A stretch of 64,000 nucleotides of DNA, taken from Pseudomonas sp. R-28-1W-6 (GTDB taxonomy: Bacteria > Pseudomonadota > Gammaproteobacteria > Pseudomonadales > Pseudomonadaceae). The stretch lies in contig NZ_WELK01000005.1 in assembly GCF_009799925.1 (NCBI RefSeq), positions 168,974 through 232,973 on the forward strand, given 5' to 3'. The translations under genes and the position numbers were made by a program. The notes beneath the pieces are model-generated. The model saw only the letters and a list, made by a program, of their open reading frames with translations. It did no database searches and was not told where the DNA came from. Positions within the stretch are counted from its first letter, which is position 1. The number at the start of each line of letters is the position of its first letter. This document shows positions 43,804-52,266 of this stretch, piece after piece.

Positions 43804-43828
43804 AAGCCCCGCTCCGGCGGGGCTTTTT
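43804..43828 (+). terminator. terminator after trxB
   Basis: AAGCCCCGC pairs with GCGGGGCTT, followed by TTT. It may also serve the convergent PF06475 gene. Confidence 0.87.
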
Positions 43829-43843
43829 CATGGGGCGGGCGGC

Positions 43844-44431
43844 TCAGACCAGGGTATTGAACTGCAGGGTGCGCGAGCTGATGCGCTGGTATTCGGCGCT
43901 GGCGCTCATCAGCAGGGCGTGCTGGTCGACCAGCAGCTCGCTGGGTGCATGGCCTTCGGCTTCGCTGCGGTACAGCGTCTGCCCGTCGCCCTGGCGCAGG
44001 CACTGGTAGCGCTGGCTACGGGCCTCGACGCGCAGGCTGAGCAGGTCGACATAGGCCACGGCGAGCTGCTCGCTCTGCCCGGTTTCCAGGGCGCAGCGCT
44101 GCAGGGCGGGGGTGTGGGTGAACGGCGAGGCGGAGAGCATCACCTGCTGGCACTGGCTGAGGTCTTCGCGCAGTTCGCCATTGAGGAACCAGTTGCCGCG
44201 GATGTCGCGGCGCAGGCTGAGGCTGCGCTGGCCCTGATTGTCGACCTTCAGCCAGAGGCGGCGAAATCGCCAGCGTTCGTCGCACTTGAGCACGTAGGTG
44301 GCGGCAATGCTGCTGCCACGGATGCTCTGCATCAGGTGGCTGCTGGCATTGATGCCATCGCTGCCGATATCCAGGTTGAGGTGCTCGACTCCCGGATGGT
44401 TCCAGGGTTTCCAGACCAGGCTTTGTTGCAT
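43844..44431 (-). CDS. putative glycolipid-binding family protein (PF06475)
   Basis: A 195-residue soluble protein. The N-terminal pattern LVWKPWNHPGVEHLNLDIGSDGINASSHLMQ and the repeated WLKVDNQGQRSL...LRRDIRGNWFLNGEL match the PF06475 glycolipid-binding family, a domain of unknown physiological role. ATG 44431 (MQQSLVWKPW) is chosen on family similarity. The upstream frame is open but GC-driven. It is convergent with trxB and stands 226 bp after hopJ on the same strand. Confidence 0.75.
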   Translation of the reverse strand: MQQSLVWKPWNHPGVEHLNLDIGSDGINASSHLMQSIRGSSIAATYVLKCDERWRFRRLWLKVDNQGQRSLSLRRDIRGNWFLNGELREDLSQCQQVMLSASPFTHTPALQRCALETGQSEQLAVAYVDLLSLRVEARSQRYQCLRQGDGQTLYRSEAEGHAPSELLVDQHALLMSASAEYQRISSRTLQFNTLV

Positions 44432-44657
44432 CCTTGCACTCCACGGATCAAGGTCCGGGGGCATCGCGCCGGCATCATGCTGGCGTCTTCCTGATGGCAT
44501 CCCGGCGTTCAGGCGGGTGCAGGATAGAGCGCTTGGCGCGGCTTGTCTGTCAGCCAAAGCTGACAATTGCGCCGGTTTTTGCGCAGTTTGCCCGCCATTT
44601 CGCTGCGGATCGGCTCCAGGCGCCTGGAGCCGGGGCCAGGCAGCGGTCTTGCCGGAC

Positions 44658-44999
44658 TCAGGCCTTGCGGCTGAGCGGTTGCCGGTCGAACTGCACGCCG
44701 TTCAGGCCGCTGTTCTGCAGGGCGCGGATATTGCCGTGGTCGTCGCCGTGCGGGTTGGCCAGCACGGCGCGGTAATGCTCGCCGAAGGCGCGCAGGGTTT
44801 CTTCCAGGCTGAGGCCTTCGAGCAGCGCCAGGCCGAGGGTCTTGCACGAGCCTTCGTTCTGCCCGCTGGCATTCTCCACACTGCCGTTGCGAAAGGCGCT
44901 GGGCTGGTAGTCGTAGTGCTGGGCGATGAAGGCCAGGGTCTCGGCAAACAGGAACTGCTCGTTGTGCAGGCGGGCGCGGAAGTCTTGCAGCTGGCTCAT
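44658..44999 (-). CDS. HopJ type III effector family protein
   Basis: A 113-residue protein of the HopJ family: FIAQHYDYQPSAFRNGSVENASGQNEGSCKTLGLALLEGLSLEETLRAFGEHYR. Despite its name, the family is widespread in non-pathogens without type III secretion, and no secretion genes are nearby, so a housekeeping role is more likely. Its ATG overlaps the stop of the DUF1244 gene by one base (TGATG), so the two are translationally coupled. Confidence 0.88.
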   Translation of the reverse strand: MSQLQDFRARLHNEQFLFAETLAFIAQHYDYQPSAFRNGSVENASGQNEGSCKTLGLALLEGLSLEETLRAFGEHYRAVLANPHGDDHGNIRALQNSGLNGVQFDRQPLSRKA

Positions 45000-45289
45000 C
45001 AGTGTTTTCCCTTGGCGAAGGCAGCCTGTTGTTCGGCGCTGGCTTCTTTCTGGTATTTGCCTTTCCACTCGGCGTAGGGCATCCCGTAGACCTCTTCGCG
45101 GGCCTGCTCGACGCTGACTTCCACCTCGAGGTCGTCGGCGGCGGCCTTGTACCACTTGGACAGGCAGTTGCGGCAGAAGCCGGCCAGGGTCATCAGGTCG
45201 ATGTTCTGCACATCGGGGCGCGAGCGCAGGTGCTGCACCAGGGTGCGGAAGGCGGCGGCCTCGAGTTCGAGGCGTTGTTGATCGGTCAT
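44999..45289 (-). CDS. DUF1244 family protein
   Basis: A 96-residue cytoplasmic protein with the DUF1244 core VQNIDLMTLAGFCRNCLSKWYKAAADD and EVYGMPYAEWKGKYQ. The FCRNC cysteines may bind metal, which is inference. The start 45289 (MTDQQRLELEAAAF) fits the family. It overlaps hopJ and lies 91 bp after folX on the same strand, so it may be part of the folM operon. Function unknown. Confidence 0.88.
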   Translation of the reverse strand: MTDQQRLELEAAAFRTLVQHLRSRPDVQNIDLMTLAGFCRNCLSKWYKAAADDLEVEVSVEQAREEVYGMPYAEWKGKYQKEASAEQQAAFAKGKH

Positions 45290-45380
45290 GGCGGGCTCCC
45301 GGACGACGGTGGAGGCGCAGATGATAGAAGGCCGGGGCAGGGCCGGCAACGCCCGGCGCCAGAGCGGCGGGCGCCGGAGT

Positions 45381-45752
45381 TTAGCGTTCGGCGGCGAGGG
45401 TGATCGACACCGACTCGGCGAAGCGCAGGGCGTGCAGCTTGTCGACTTCCACCTCGGCGTAGTGCACGGCCGGGTTGCTCATCACCAGGTCGAGGAGTTC
45501 CTGGGTCAGGCGCTCGAGCAGGGCGAAGCGGTTTTCCTCGACGTGGCGGATCACCGCCTTGGTGATGGTGCGGTAGTTCAGTGCGTGATCGATGTCGTTG
45601 TCACGCACCGCTTCCAGGGCCGGGTAGAGGATGGTCAGGTTGATCAGCACATCCTGCTTGTTGAGGATTTCCTCCTCCTTGATGCCGATGAAGGTACGCA
45701 GGCGCAGATCCTTGACGCGGATTCGCGCCATGCCGGGGTCCAGTCGTGGCAT
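45381..45752 (-). CDS. folX: dihydroneopterin triphosphate 2'-epimerase
   Basis: A 123-residue tunnelling-fold enzyme that epimerises dihydroneopterin triphosphate to the monapterin form. The sequence [33 protein letters not shown] and [25 protein letters not shown] identifies FolX rather than FolB. It begins immediately after the folE stop (TAAATG), so it is coupled to it. With FolE and FolM it makes tetrahydromonapterin, the cofactor of phenylalanine hydroxylase in Pseudomonas. Confidence 0.9.
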   Translation of the reverse strand: MPRLDPGMARIRVKDLRLRTFIGIKEEEILNKQDVLINLTILYPALEAVRDNDIDHALNYRTITKAVIRHVEENRFALLERLTQELLDLVMSNPAVHYAEVEVDKLHALRFAESVSITLAAER

Positions 45753-46310
45753 TTACTTGCTCCGTATCAGTTGCAGGAATTCATGGCGAGTGTTGCACGA
45801 CTCGCGGAAGGCACCCAGCATAACCGAGCTGCTCATCACCGAATTCTGCTTCTCCACCCCGCGCATCATCATGCACATGTGCTTGGCCTCGATCACCACG
45901 GCCACGCCGGCGGCGTTGGTGACGCTCTGGATGGCGTCGGCGATCTGCTTGGTCAGGTTTTCCTGGATCTGCAGGCGCCGGGCAAACATGTCGACGATGC
46001 GCGCCACCTTGGACAGGCCGAGCACCTTGCCGGTGGGGATGTAGGCGACATGCGCCTTGCCGATGAAGGGCAGCAGGTGGTGCTCGCACAGCGAGTACAG
46101 CTCGATGTCCTTGACGATCACCATCTCGTCGTTGTCCGAGGCGAACAGCGCGCCGTTGACGATTTCCTCCAGGGATTGCTGGTAGCCGTGGCAGAGGTAC
46201 TGCATGGCCTTGGCGGCACGCTTGGGCGTATCCAGCAGGCCCTCGCGCTCGGGGTTCTCACCCAGGCCGAGGAGGATTTCGCGGTAGTGGTGGGGCAGTT
46301 GCGGATTCAT
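45753..46310 (-). CDS. folE: GTP cyclohydrolase I
   Basis: Converts GTP to 7,8-dihydroneopterin triphosphate, the first step of folate and pterin synthesis. The 185-residue protein carries the zinc and active-site block [30 protein letters not shown] and the [12 protein letters not shown] and [13 protein letters not shown] motifs. It sits between folM and folX in one unit. A dedicated copy next to folM/folX points to monapterin rather than folate; another folE elsewhere is expected but not visible. Confidence 0.95.
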   Translation of the reverse strand: MNPQLPHHYREILLGLGENPEREGLLDTPKRAAKAMQYLCHGYQQSLEEIVNGALFASDNDEMVIVKDIELYSLCEHHLLPFIGKAHVAYIPTGKVLGLSKVARIVDMFARRLQIQENLTKQIADAIQSVTNAAGVAVVIEAKHMCMMMRGVEKQNSVMSSSVMLGAFRESCNTRHEFLQLIRSK

Positions 46311-46331
46311 TGATCGGTCCTCGCGGGCCCC

Positions 46332-47042
46332 TCAGACGAGGTGGCGACCGCCATTGACGGCAAGCGTGGTGCCGGTGACATAGGGGTTGTCCAGCAGGTA
46401 GCGCAGGCTCTGGTAGATGACTTCGGCGCCGGGTTCGATGCCCAGCGCGGATTCGGCCAGGCGCCTGGCGCGGTAGGCCGCGTCGTCGCCTGGGTTGAAC
46501 AGGATCAGGGCCGGGGCGATGCCGTTGACCTTGATCGCCGGGGCGAAGCGCGCGGCGAACGACAGGGTCAGGCTGTCCAGGCCGGCCTTGCTGGCGCAGT
46601 AGGCCGGGCGCTTGGCGCTGCCGGTACGCACCACGTCATCGCTGACATGGATGATGTCGGCCGGCGTGCTGCGGCGCAGCAGCGGCTCGCAGTGCAGGTT
46701 GATCAGGTAGGGCGCGAGCATGTGCACGGCAATCATCTGCTGGAACACCGCGGCTTCGTTGCCCGGGGTTTCCGTGTGCCAGTCCGAGGCGTTGTGCACG
46801 ATGGCGCGCAGGCAATCGGTGTGGGCTTTCAGGTCGTCGATGAAGCCGAGGATGCCCGCTTCGCTGGCGAAATCGGCCGCCAGGGTGATGGCGCCGCGCT
46901 CGCGCAGCTGCTGCACGCCCTCGCGCTCGCTGCGATAGCTGACAATCAGCGGCTGGCCTGCGTCGAGCAGGCGCAGGGCGCAGTGCAGGCCGACACGCTG
47001 GCTGGCGCCGGTGATCAGGATGGGGGCAGTTGCACCGCTCAT
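46332..47042 (-). CDS. folM: dihydromonapterin reductase FolM (short-chain dehydrogenase)
   Basis: A 236-residue SDR-family reductase. Its cofactor loop is the pteridine-reductase-like ITGASQRVGLHCALRLL. The active site has VSDD in place of the serine segment and YCASKAG for the YxxxK. The C-terminus is YVTGTTLAVNGGRHL. It reduces dihydromonapterin to tetrahydromonapterin. ATG 47042 (MSGATAPILITG) is preferred over 47054. It is the first gene of the fol unit; a TTGTACAA box lies about 87 bp upstream, near its probable promoter. Confidence 0.87.
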   Translation of the reverse strand: MSGATAPILITGASQRVGLHCALRLLDAGQPLIVSYRSEREGVQQLRERGAITLAADFASEAGILGFIDDLKAHTDCLRAIVHNASDWHTETPGNEAAVFQQMIAVHMLAPYLINLHCEPLLRRSTPADIIHVSDDVVRTGSAKRPAYCASKAGLDSLTLSFAARFAPAIKVNGIAPALILFNPGDDAAYRARRLAESALGIEPGAEVIYQSLRYLLDNPYVTGTTLAVNGGRHLV

Positions 47043-47108
47043 GGCGCCTCGCATGCGGAAGGTGGAGCGGTGGCCGGGTGGGCAAGGGGCACCGCCTATG
47101 TTGCATAA

Positions 47109-47267
47109 ACTTATACCAGTGATTGGCTTTGTACAACCATGCGCCGTCTGTGGGAATAGCGCTGTTCATCTTGTGTTTATCATAAGTTACTGTTTTATAT
47201 AGGTATTTATCTTATGTCGAGAAGGTTTTTTCGATTCTCATATGTACAGCTCTTGGAGTTATGTACA
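47109..47267. promoter_or_regulatory. divergent folM/merR control region with TGTACA boxes
   Basis: Between folM and the MerR-type gene (47043-47441, nearly 400 bp) the middle is AT-rich. It holds a palindromic TTGTACAA (47129-47136), and TGTACA at 47243-47248 and 47262-47267 in a 19-bp direct repeat (TATGTACAG twice). On the minus strand TTGTAC is followed 15 bases later by TATAAG, a possible folM promoter. On the plus strand TTGTGT (47171) and TTATAT (47195) lie 18 bases apart. The stretch from 47268 to 47441 shows nothing else clear. Confidence 0.7.
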
Positions 47268-47441
47268 GGTTTTGTAGAGCGCTGGGCCGGTAGCGGTCCG
47301 GGCTTCGCCGGGGTGCTGCGCCTGGTCGGTGAGCGGATGCCGGGCTGTCCGGCGGGTGGCGAGTGCGGCGGTTGGCAGCGGATTTCAAGGCGGGGCACTG
47401 CCTGGGGTACACTCAGGCATCATTTTTCGGCGATCCACTCC

Positions 47442-48386
47442 ATGACCGAATGCGCCAGCACCCCTCCAGCCTCCGATTCCTTGAAACAGGAAGAGTTGTT
47501 CCCCATCCGCGAAGTGTCGCGGGTCACCGGGGTGCATCCGGTGACCCTGCGCGCTTGGGAGCGGCGCTACGGGCTGATCCAGCCGACCCGCACCGACAGC
47601 GGGCACCGTCTCTACTCGGCGGCGGACATCGAGTCGGTACGCAGCATCCTGGCCTGGATCGAGCGTGGCGTGTCGGTGAGCAAGGTCGGCAAGATCCTCG
47701 CCCGCAGCAGCGCGATCAAGATGCCGGCGCCGGTGTATGTGGAAGTCACCTCCAGCGAGTGGAGCGAGTGGCAGGCGCGCATCCGCACGGCCGTGGCGGC
47801 CTTCGACGGCGCCCAGCTGGAGCGCCTTTACGGCCAGGTGTTTTCCACCTATCCGCTGCTGGTGGTGTTCCAGGACATCTTCGTGCCGGTCTGGCAGGAA
47901 TTGCTCCTGCACCGTGATGAAGTGGGGCGCAGCAGCGAGTGGCTGTTCCTCGATGCCTTCTTGCGTGCCCGTGCCCTGCAGCGCCTGCAGCTGGCGACCA
48001 CGGGGCGCGGCGATGTGCTGCTGGCCGCGCTGCCCGGGCACTGCCGCGAACTGGAGCTGCTGGTGGCCGGCCTGCTGCTCGGCAGTGCCGAGATTGGCGT
48101 GCAGGTGCTGGCGCTGGGCCAGCCGCTGGAAGAGCTGGCCTTGGTCTGCGAGAAGATCCAGCCGCAGGCGCTGGTGCTGTTCTCCAACCAGCCGCCGGCC
48201 GATGCCCTGCCTGCGCAGCTCACCCGCCTGGCGCTGGAGCTGCACTGTCCGCTGCTGCTTGCCGGCGATGCCGCCGACCTGATCGAGGATGACCTCAGGG
48301 GCTCGCCGATTGCCTGCCTGGGCAATGAGGGGCGCCTGATGCAGCAGCGTCTGCAGCAGTTCCTCGCCGGCCACCTGGATACCTGA
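47442..48386 (+). CDS. MerR family regulator, LitR/CarH-like without B12-binding residues
   Basis: A 314-residue regulator. The N-terminal MerR HTH reads FPIREVSRVTGVHPVTLRAWERRYGLIQPTRTDSGHRLYSAADIE (about 17-62), typical of the CarA/CarH/LitR branch. A helical domain and a C-terminal B12-binding-like Rossmann fold follow. The cobalamin signatures of CarH (W-x9-EH and ExxHxxG) are missing: the stretches read WQELLLHRDEVGRSSEW and PGHCRELE. This fits B12-independent class II LitR proteins reported in Pseudomonas light responses. TGTACA boxes flank it on both sides. ATG 47442 matches the domain start. Confidence 0.85.
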   Translation: MTECASTPPASDSLKQEELFPIREVSRVTGVHPVTLRAWERRYGLIQPTRTDSGHRLYSAADIESVRSILAWIERGVSVSKVGKILARSSAIKMPAPVYVEVTSSEWSEWQARIRTAVAAFDGAQLERLYGQVFSTYPLLVVFQDIFVPVWQELLLHRDEVGRSSEWLFLDAFLRARALQRLQLATTGRGDVLLAALPGHCRELELLVAGLLLGSAEIGVQVLALGQPLEELALVCEKIQPQALVLFSNQPPADALPAQLTRLALELHCPLLLAGDAADLIEDDLRGSPIACLGNEGRLMQQRLQQFLAGHLDT

Positions 48387-48421
48387 GCCGGCACTTCTCG
48401 CCCGCCGCCAGGCGGTCTCGC

Positions 48422-48540
48422 TTGTACAACTTTGCCTCGTCGCTGGTGTGGCGCGGTCATTGTTCGCCTGTCTCCCGAAAAAGTTTGCAGCAGGCTGAGT
48501 TTTTGATGTACAAAAGCTGTACATCAAATTTACTTGTACA
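48422..48540. promoter_or_regulatory. TGTACA operator array before acyl-CoA dehydrogenase gene
   Basis: TTGTACAA at 48422-48429; a perfect 11-bp inverted repeat TTTGATGTACA (48502-48512) and TGTACATCAAA (48518-48528) with a 5-bp spacer; and TGTACA again at 48535-48540, 17 bp on. The array ends 17 bp before the start codon. The same hexamer occurs in the folM/merR region, so all are probably sites of the adjacent MerR regulator. Confidence 0.78.
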
Positions 48541-48557
48541 GCTTAAGGGTTCAGTCA

Positions 48558-50336
48558 ATGCCTGCTTACCGTGCTCCCTTACGTGACATGCGCTTCGTCT
48601 TCGACGAGGTGCTCGACGCTTATGCCACCCTGCAGTCGCTGCCCACGCAGCGCGAGTTCGGCAACGATCTCGGTGGCGCCATACTCGAGGAGGCCGCCAA
48701 GCTGGCGGAAAACGTCCTCGCTCCGCTCAATGGCCCCGGCGACAAGCAGGGCTGCCAGTACGACCCGCAGAACAAGGCGGTGAAGACTCCGGACGGCTTT
48801 GCGGCGGCCTACAAGCAGTTCGCCGAGGGCGGCTGGACCGCCCTGGCCTGTACCCCGGAGTTCGGCGGCCAGGGCCTGCCCCATGTGCTGAACATGATGG
48901 TCGAGGAGATGGTCTGCTCGGCCAACCTGTCGCTGGGCATGTACCCGGGCCTGACCCATGGCGCGATCAACGCGCTGACCGAGCACGGCACCCGCGAGCA
49001 GCAGGACCGGTACCTGCCCAAGCTGATCAGCGGCGAGTGGACCGGCACCATGTGCCTGACCGAGCCGCAGTGCGGCACCGACCTGGGCCTGATCCGCACC
49101 CGCGCGCTGCCCCAGGCCGACGGCAGCTACGCCATCAGCGGCACCAAGATCTGGATCACCGGCGGCGAGCATGACCTGGCCGACAACATCGTCCACCTGG
49201 TGCTGGCCAAGCTGCCGGATGCCCCGGACAGCGTGAAGGGCATTTCGCTGTTCCTGGTGCCCAAGTTCCTCGAAGACGGCGCGCGCAATCCGGCGTTCTG
49301 CGGCGGCCTGGAACACAAGATGGGCATCAAGGGCTCGGCCACCTGCGTGATGAACTTCGAAGGCGCCCGCGGCTGGCTGATCGGCGAGCCGAACAAGGGC
49401 CTCAAGTGCATGTTCACCATGATGAACTCGGCGCGCCTGATGGTCGGCATGCAGGGCCTCGGCATTGCCGAAAGCGCCTACCAGATCAGCCTCGGTTTCG
49501 CCAAGGAGCGCCTGCAGAGCCGTTCGCTGTCCGGGCCGAAGGCGGCCGACAAACCGGCCGACCCGATCATCGTGCACCCGGATGTGCGGCGCATGCTGCT
49601 GCGGCAGAAGGTGATGATCGAGGGTTGCCGCGCCCTGGCCTATTTCACCGGCATGCACCTGGACGTGGCCCATGACCATGAAGATGCCCAGGTGCGCCAG
49701 CAGTCCGACGACCTGGTGCAGCTGCTGACGCCGGTGGTCAAGGCGTTCCTCACCGACGAAGGCTTCAACTGCGCCAACGATGGCCTGCAGGTACTCGGCG
49801 GCTCCGGCTTCACCGAAGACTGGGGCATCGAGCAGCTGGTGCGCGATTGCCGCATCACCCGCATCTACGAAGGCACCAACGGCATCCAGGCCCTCGACCT
49901 GGTCGGGCGCAAGTTGGCCCTGGGCGGTGGCCGTGCGGTGCGCAGCTATTTCGCCCTGGTCGAAGGCTGGCTCAAGGCCAATGCCGATGCGCCGCATGCC
50001 GCTGGCGTGGGCAAGGCGCTCAAGCAGCTGCAGCAGGCGACCCTGTGGATCGCCAGCGAAGGCATGAAGGATCCGGAGCAGGCCGGCGCCGCCTCCGTGC
50101 CCTACCTGCGCCTGTTCGCCCTGACCACCCTGGCCTGGTTCTGGTCGCGCATGGCGCTGACCGCCCGGCACAAGTTGGCCGCAGGCAGCAGCGAAACCGC
50201 CTTCTACGGCGCCAAGCTCAAGTCGGCGGATTTCTACATGGCGCGCGTGCTGACTGAAACCGACAGCCTGCTGGCCGAAGTCCTGGCCGGCAAGGCGACC
50301 CTGATGGCCTTCGGCGACGAGGAGTTCGCCGCCTGA
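48558..50336 (+). CDS. acyl-CoA dehydrogenase (DmdC/FadE-like, ~600 residues)
   Basis: A 592-residue FAD-dependent dehydrogenase that forms the alpha-beta double bond in an acyl-CoA. It has the N-terminal domain, the FAD/substrate block MCLTEPQCGTDLGLIRTRA, KIWITGGEHDL, and the C-terminal LGGSGFTEDWGIEQLVRDCRITRIYEGTNGIQALDL with the catalytic glutamate region, plus the extended C-terminus of the DmdC/FadE5-like subgroup. ATG 48558 begins MPAYRAPLRDMRF. Predicted MerR operators lie just upstream. A terminator follows. Confidence 0.92.
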   Translation: MPAYRAPLRDMRFVFDEVLDAYATLQSLPTQREFGNDLGGAILEEAAKLAENVLAPLNGPGDKQGCQYDPQNKAVKTPDGFAAAYKQFAEGGWTALACTPEFGGQGLPHVLNMMVEEMVCSANLSLGMYPGLTHGAINALTEHGTREQQDRYLPKLISGEWTGTMCLTEPQCGTDLGLIRTRALPQADGSYAISGTKIWITGGEHDLADNIVHLVLAKLPDAPDSVKGISLFLVPKFLEDGARNPAFCGGLEHKMGIKGSATCVMNFEGARGWLIGEPNKGLKCMFTMMNSARLMVGMQGLGIAESAYQISLGFAKERLQSRSLSGPKAADKPADPIIVHPDVRRMLLRQKVMIEGCRALAYFTGMHLDVAHDHEDAQVRQQSDDLVQLLTPVVKAFLTDEGFNCANDGLQVLGGSGFTEDWGIEQLVRDCRITRIYEGTNGIQALDLVGRKLALGGGRAVRSYFALVEGWLKANADAPHAAGVGKALKQLQQATLWIASEGMKDPEQAGAASVPYLRLFALTTLAWFWSRMALTARHKLAAGSSETAFYGAKLKSADFYMARVLTETDSLLAEVLAGKATLMAFGDEEFAA

Positions 50337-50430
50337 CCTCTGCGCAACCGGTAGCCACGTTTGCCCACGTCCCTTTCGGCTGCCGGTTTTTTATCCCTGA
50401 GCATGACCCGTTATCCGGTCTGCTTTTTAT

Positions 50431-50456
50431 GACCCGCTCCCGGCGGGTCTTTTTTT
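50431..50456 (+). terminator. terminator after acyl-CoA dehydrogenase gene
   Basis: GACCCGC pairs with GCGGGTC, followed by seven T residues. Confidence 0.88.
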
Positions 50457-50463
50457 GCCCATG

Positions 50464-50490
50464 AAAAAGCCCGGCGCTGGGCCGGGCTGT
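50464..50490 (-). terminator. terminator after fumarase gene
   Basis: On the minus strand AGCCCGGC pairs with GCCGGGCT, followed by TTTTT, 17 bp after the fumarase stop. Confidence 0.88.
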
Positions 50491-50506
50491 TCCTTGCGGT
50501 GCGGTG

Positions 50507-52030
50507 TTACTTGATTTCCACCGCCAGGTTGTCGTGGATCTTCTTCTGCCAGATCGCCGGGCCGGTGATGTGCACCGACTCGCCCTTGGTGTCGACCGCC
50601 ACGGTCACCGGCATGTCCTTCACTTCGAACTCGTAGATGGCTTCCATGCCCAGTTCGGCGAAGGCCAGCACCTTGGACTTCTTGATCGCCTGGGCGACCA
50701 GGTAGGCGGCGCCGCCGACGGCCATCAGGTACACGGCCTTGTTGTCCTTGATCGCCTCGATGGCGATCGGGCCGCGCTCGGACTTGCCGATCATGCCCAG
50801 CAGGCCGGTGCTTTCGAGGATCTGCCGGGTGAACTTGTCCATGCGGGTCGCAGTGGTCGGGCCGGCCGGGCCGACCACTTCGTCACCGACCGGATCGACC
50901 GGGCCGACGTAATAGATGAAGCGACCTTTGAGGTCCACCGGCAGCTCTTCACCCTTGTTCAGCATGTCGACCATGCGCTTGTGCGCGGCGTCGCGGCCGG
51001 TGAGCATCTTGCCGTTGAGCAGCACGGTTTCGCCCGGCTGCCAGCTCTGCACTTCTTCCGGGGTGATGGTGTCGAGGTTGACGCGGCGCGCGCTCGGGCC
51101 GGCTTCCCAGACGATTTCCGGGTAGGCGTCCAGCGGCGGCGGAGTCAGCTCGGCCGGGCCGGAACCGTCCAGCACGAAGTGGGCGTGGCGGGTGGCGGCG
51201 CAGTTGGGGATCATGCACACCGGCAGGGAGGCGGCGTGGGTCGGGTAGTCCATGATCTTGACGTCGAGCACCGTGGTCAGGCCGCCCAGGCCTTGGGCAC
51301 CGATGCCCAGCTGGTTGACCTTGTCGAACAGTTCGAGGCGCATTTCCTCGATCTTGTTCTGCGGGCCGCGGGCTTTGAGCTCATGGATGTCGATGGACTC
51401 CATCAGCACTTCCTTGGCCATCACCGCGGCCTTCTCGGCGGTGCCGCCGATGCCGATGCCGAGCATGCCTGGTGGGCACCAGCCGGCGCCCATTTCCGGG
51501 ACGGTCTTGAGCACCCAGTCGACGATCGAGTCGGACGGGTTGAGCATGGCCATCTTCGACTTGTTCTCGGAGCCGCCGCCCTTGGCCGCGACGTCCACTT
51601 CCACCTTGTCGCCGGGGACGATGGAGTAGTGGATCACCGCCGGGGTGTTGTCCTTGGTGTTCTTGCGGGCACCGGCCGGGTCGGCCAGGATCGAGGCGCG
51701 CAGGACGTTTTCCGGCAGGTTGTAGGCGCGGCGCACGCCCTCGTTGATCATGTCGTCGACGCTCATGGTGGCGCCGTCCCAGCGCACGTCCATGCCGACG
51801 CGGACGAACACGGTGACGATGCCGGTGTCCTGGCAGATCGGCCGGTGGCCGGTGGCGCACATGCGCGAGTTGATCAGGATCTGCGCCATGGAGTCGCGCG
51901 CGGCCGGCGACTCTTCCTTCAGGTAGGCCTCATGCATGGCCTGGATGAAGTCGACGGGGTGGTAGTAGGAGATGAACTGCAGGGCGTCGGCGACGCTCTG
52001 AATCAGGTCATCCTGCTTGATCACGGTCAT
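50507..52030 (-). CDS. class I fumarate hydratase (iron-sulfur)
   Basis: A 507-residue 4Fe-4S enzyme of the TCA cycle converting fumarate to malate. The N-terminal catalytic domain carries MCATGHRPICQDTGIVTVF and GAGWCPPGMLGIGIGGTAEKA. The C-terminal beta domain ends with VGGAAYLVAQAI and GMEAIYEFEVKDMPVTVAVD. Gene order fumarase, sadC, ferredoxin reductase, enoyl-CoA hydratase and pyk matches P. aeruginosa PA4333-PA4329. The 236-bp upstream gap is shared with the divergent sadC; I see no operator in it. Confidence 0.96.
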   Translation of the reverse strand: MTVIKQDDLIQSVADALQFISYYHPVDFIQAMHEAYLKEESPAARDSMAQILINSRMCATGHRPICQDTGIVTVFVRVGMDVRWDGATMSVDDMINEGVRRAYNLPENVLRASILADPAGARKNTKDNTPAVIHYSIVPGDKVEVDVAAKGGGSENKSKMAMLNPSDSIVDWVLKTVPEMGAGWCPPGMLGIGIGGTAEKAAVMAKEVLMESIDIHELKARGPQNKIEEMRLELFDKVNQLGIGAQGLGGLTTVLDVKIMDYPTHAASLPVCMIPNCAATRHAHFVLDGSGPAELTPPPLDAYPEIVWEAGPSARRVNLDTITPEEVQSWQPGETVLLNGKMLTGRDAAHKRMVDMLNKGEELPVDLKGRFIYYVGPVDPVGDEVVGPAGPTTATRMDKFTRQILESTGLLGMIGKSERGPIAIEAIKDNKAVYLMAVGGAAYLVAQAIKKSKVLAFAELGMEAIYEFEVKDMPVTVAVDTKGESVHITGPAIWQKKIHDNLAVEIK

Positions 52031-52266
52031 GCAAGCGCTCCTCTAATACGGGAACATCGGTAGGGAAGCGCCGGACCACGACCCGGCGCACTGCGACAAA
52101 AAAGGCGCCGCAGTATAGCGCGGCAGAGGCCCCGGGCACAGCCGCCGGCAGTCGACGCAGGTCGTATGGACGGCGGCTTTTATTCCGTTGGGCCGCGGCA
52201 ATCTCCCTAGGTTTTTTGTGGCCGCGGGGGTAGAGTGAGGCCAGGTGCCAGTACGGGACGGAGCCC

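Noticed and set aside
44658..44999. HopJ gene as a sign of type III secretion
   Set aside because: No secretion apparatus or hrp-type promoter seen, and the family is common in non-pathogens.
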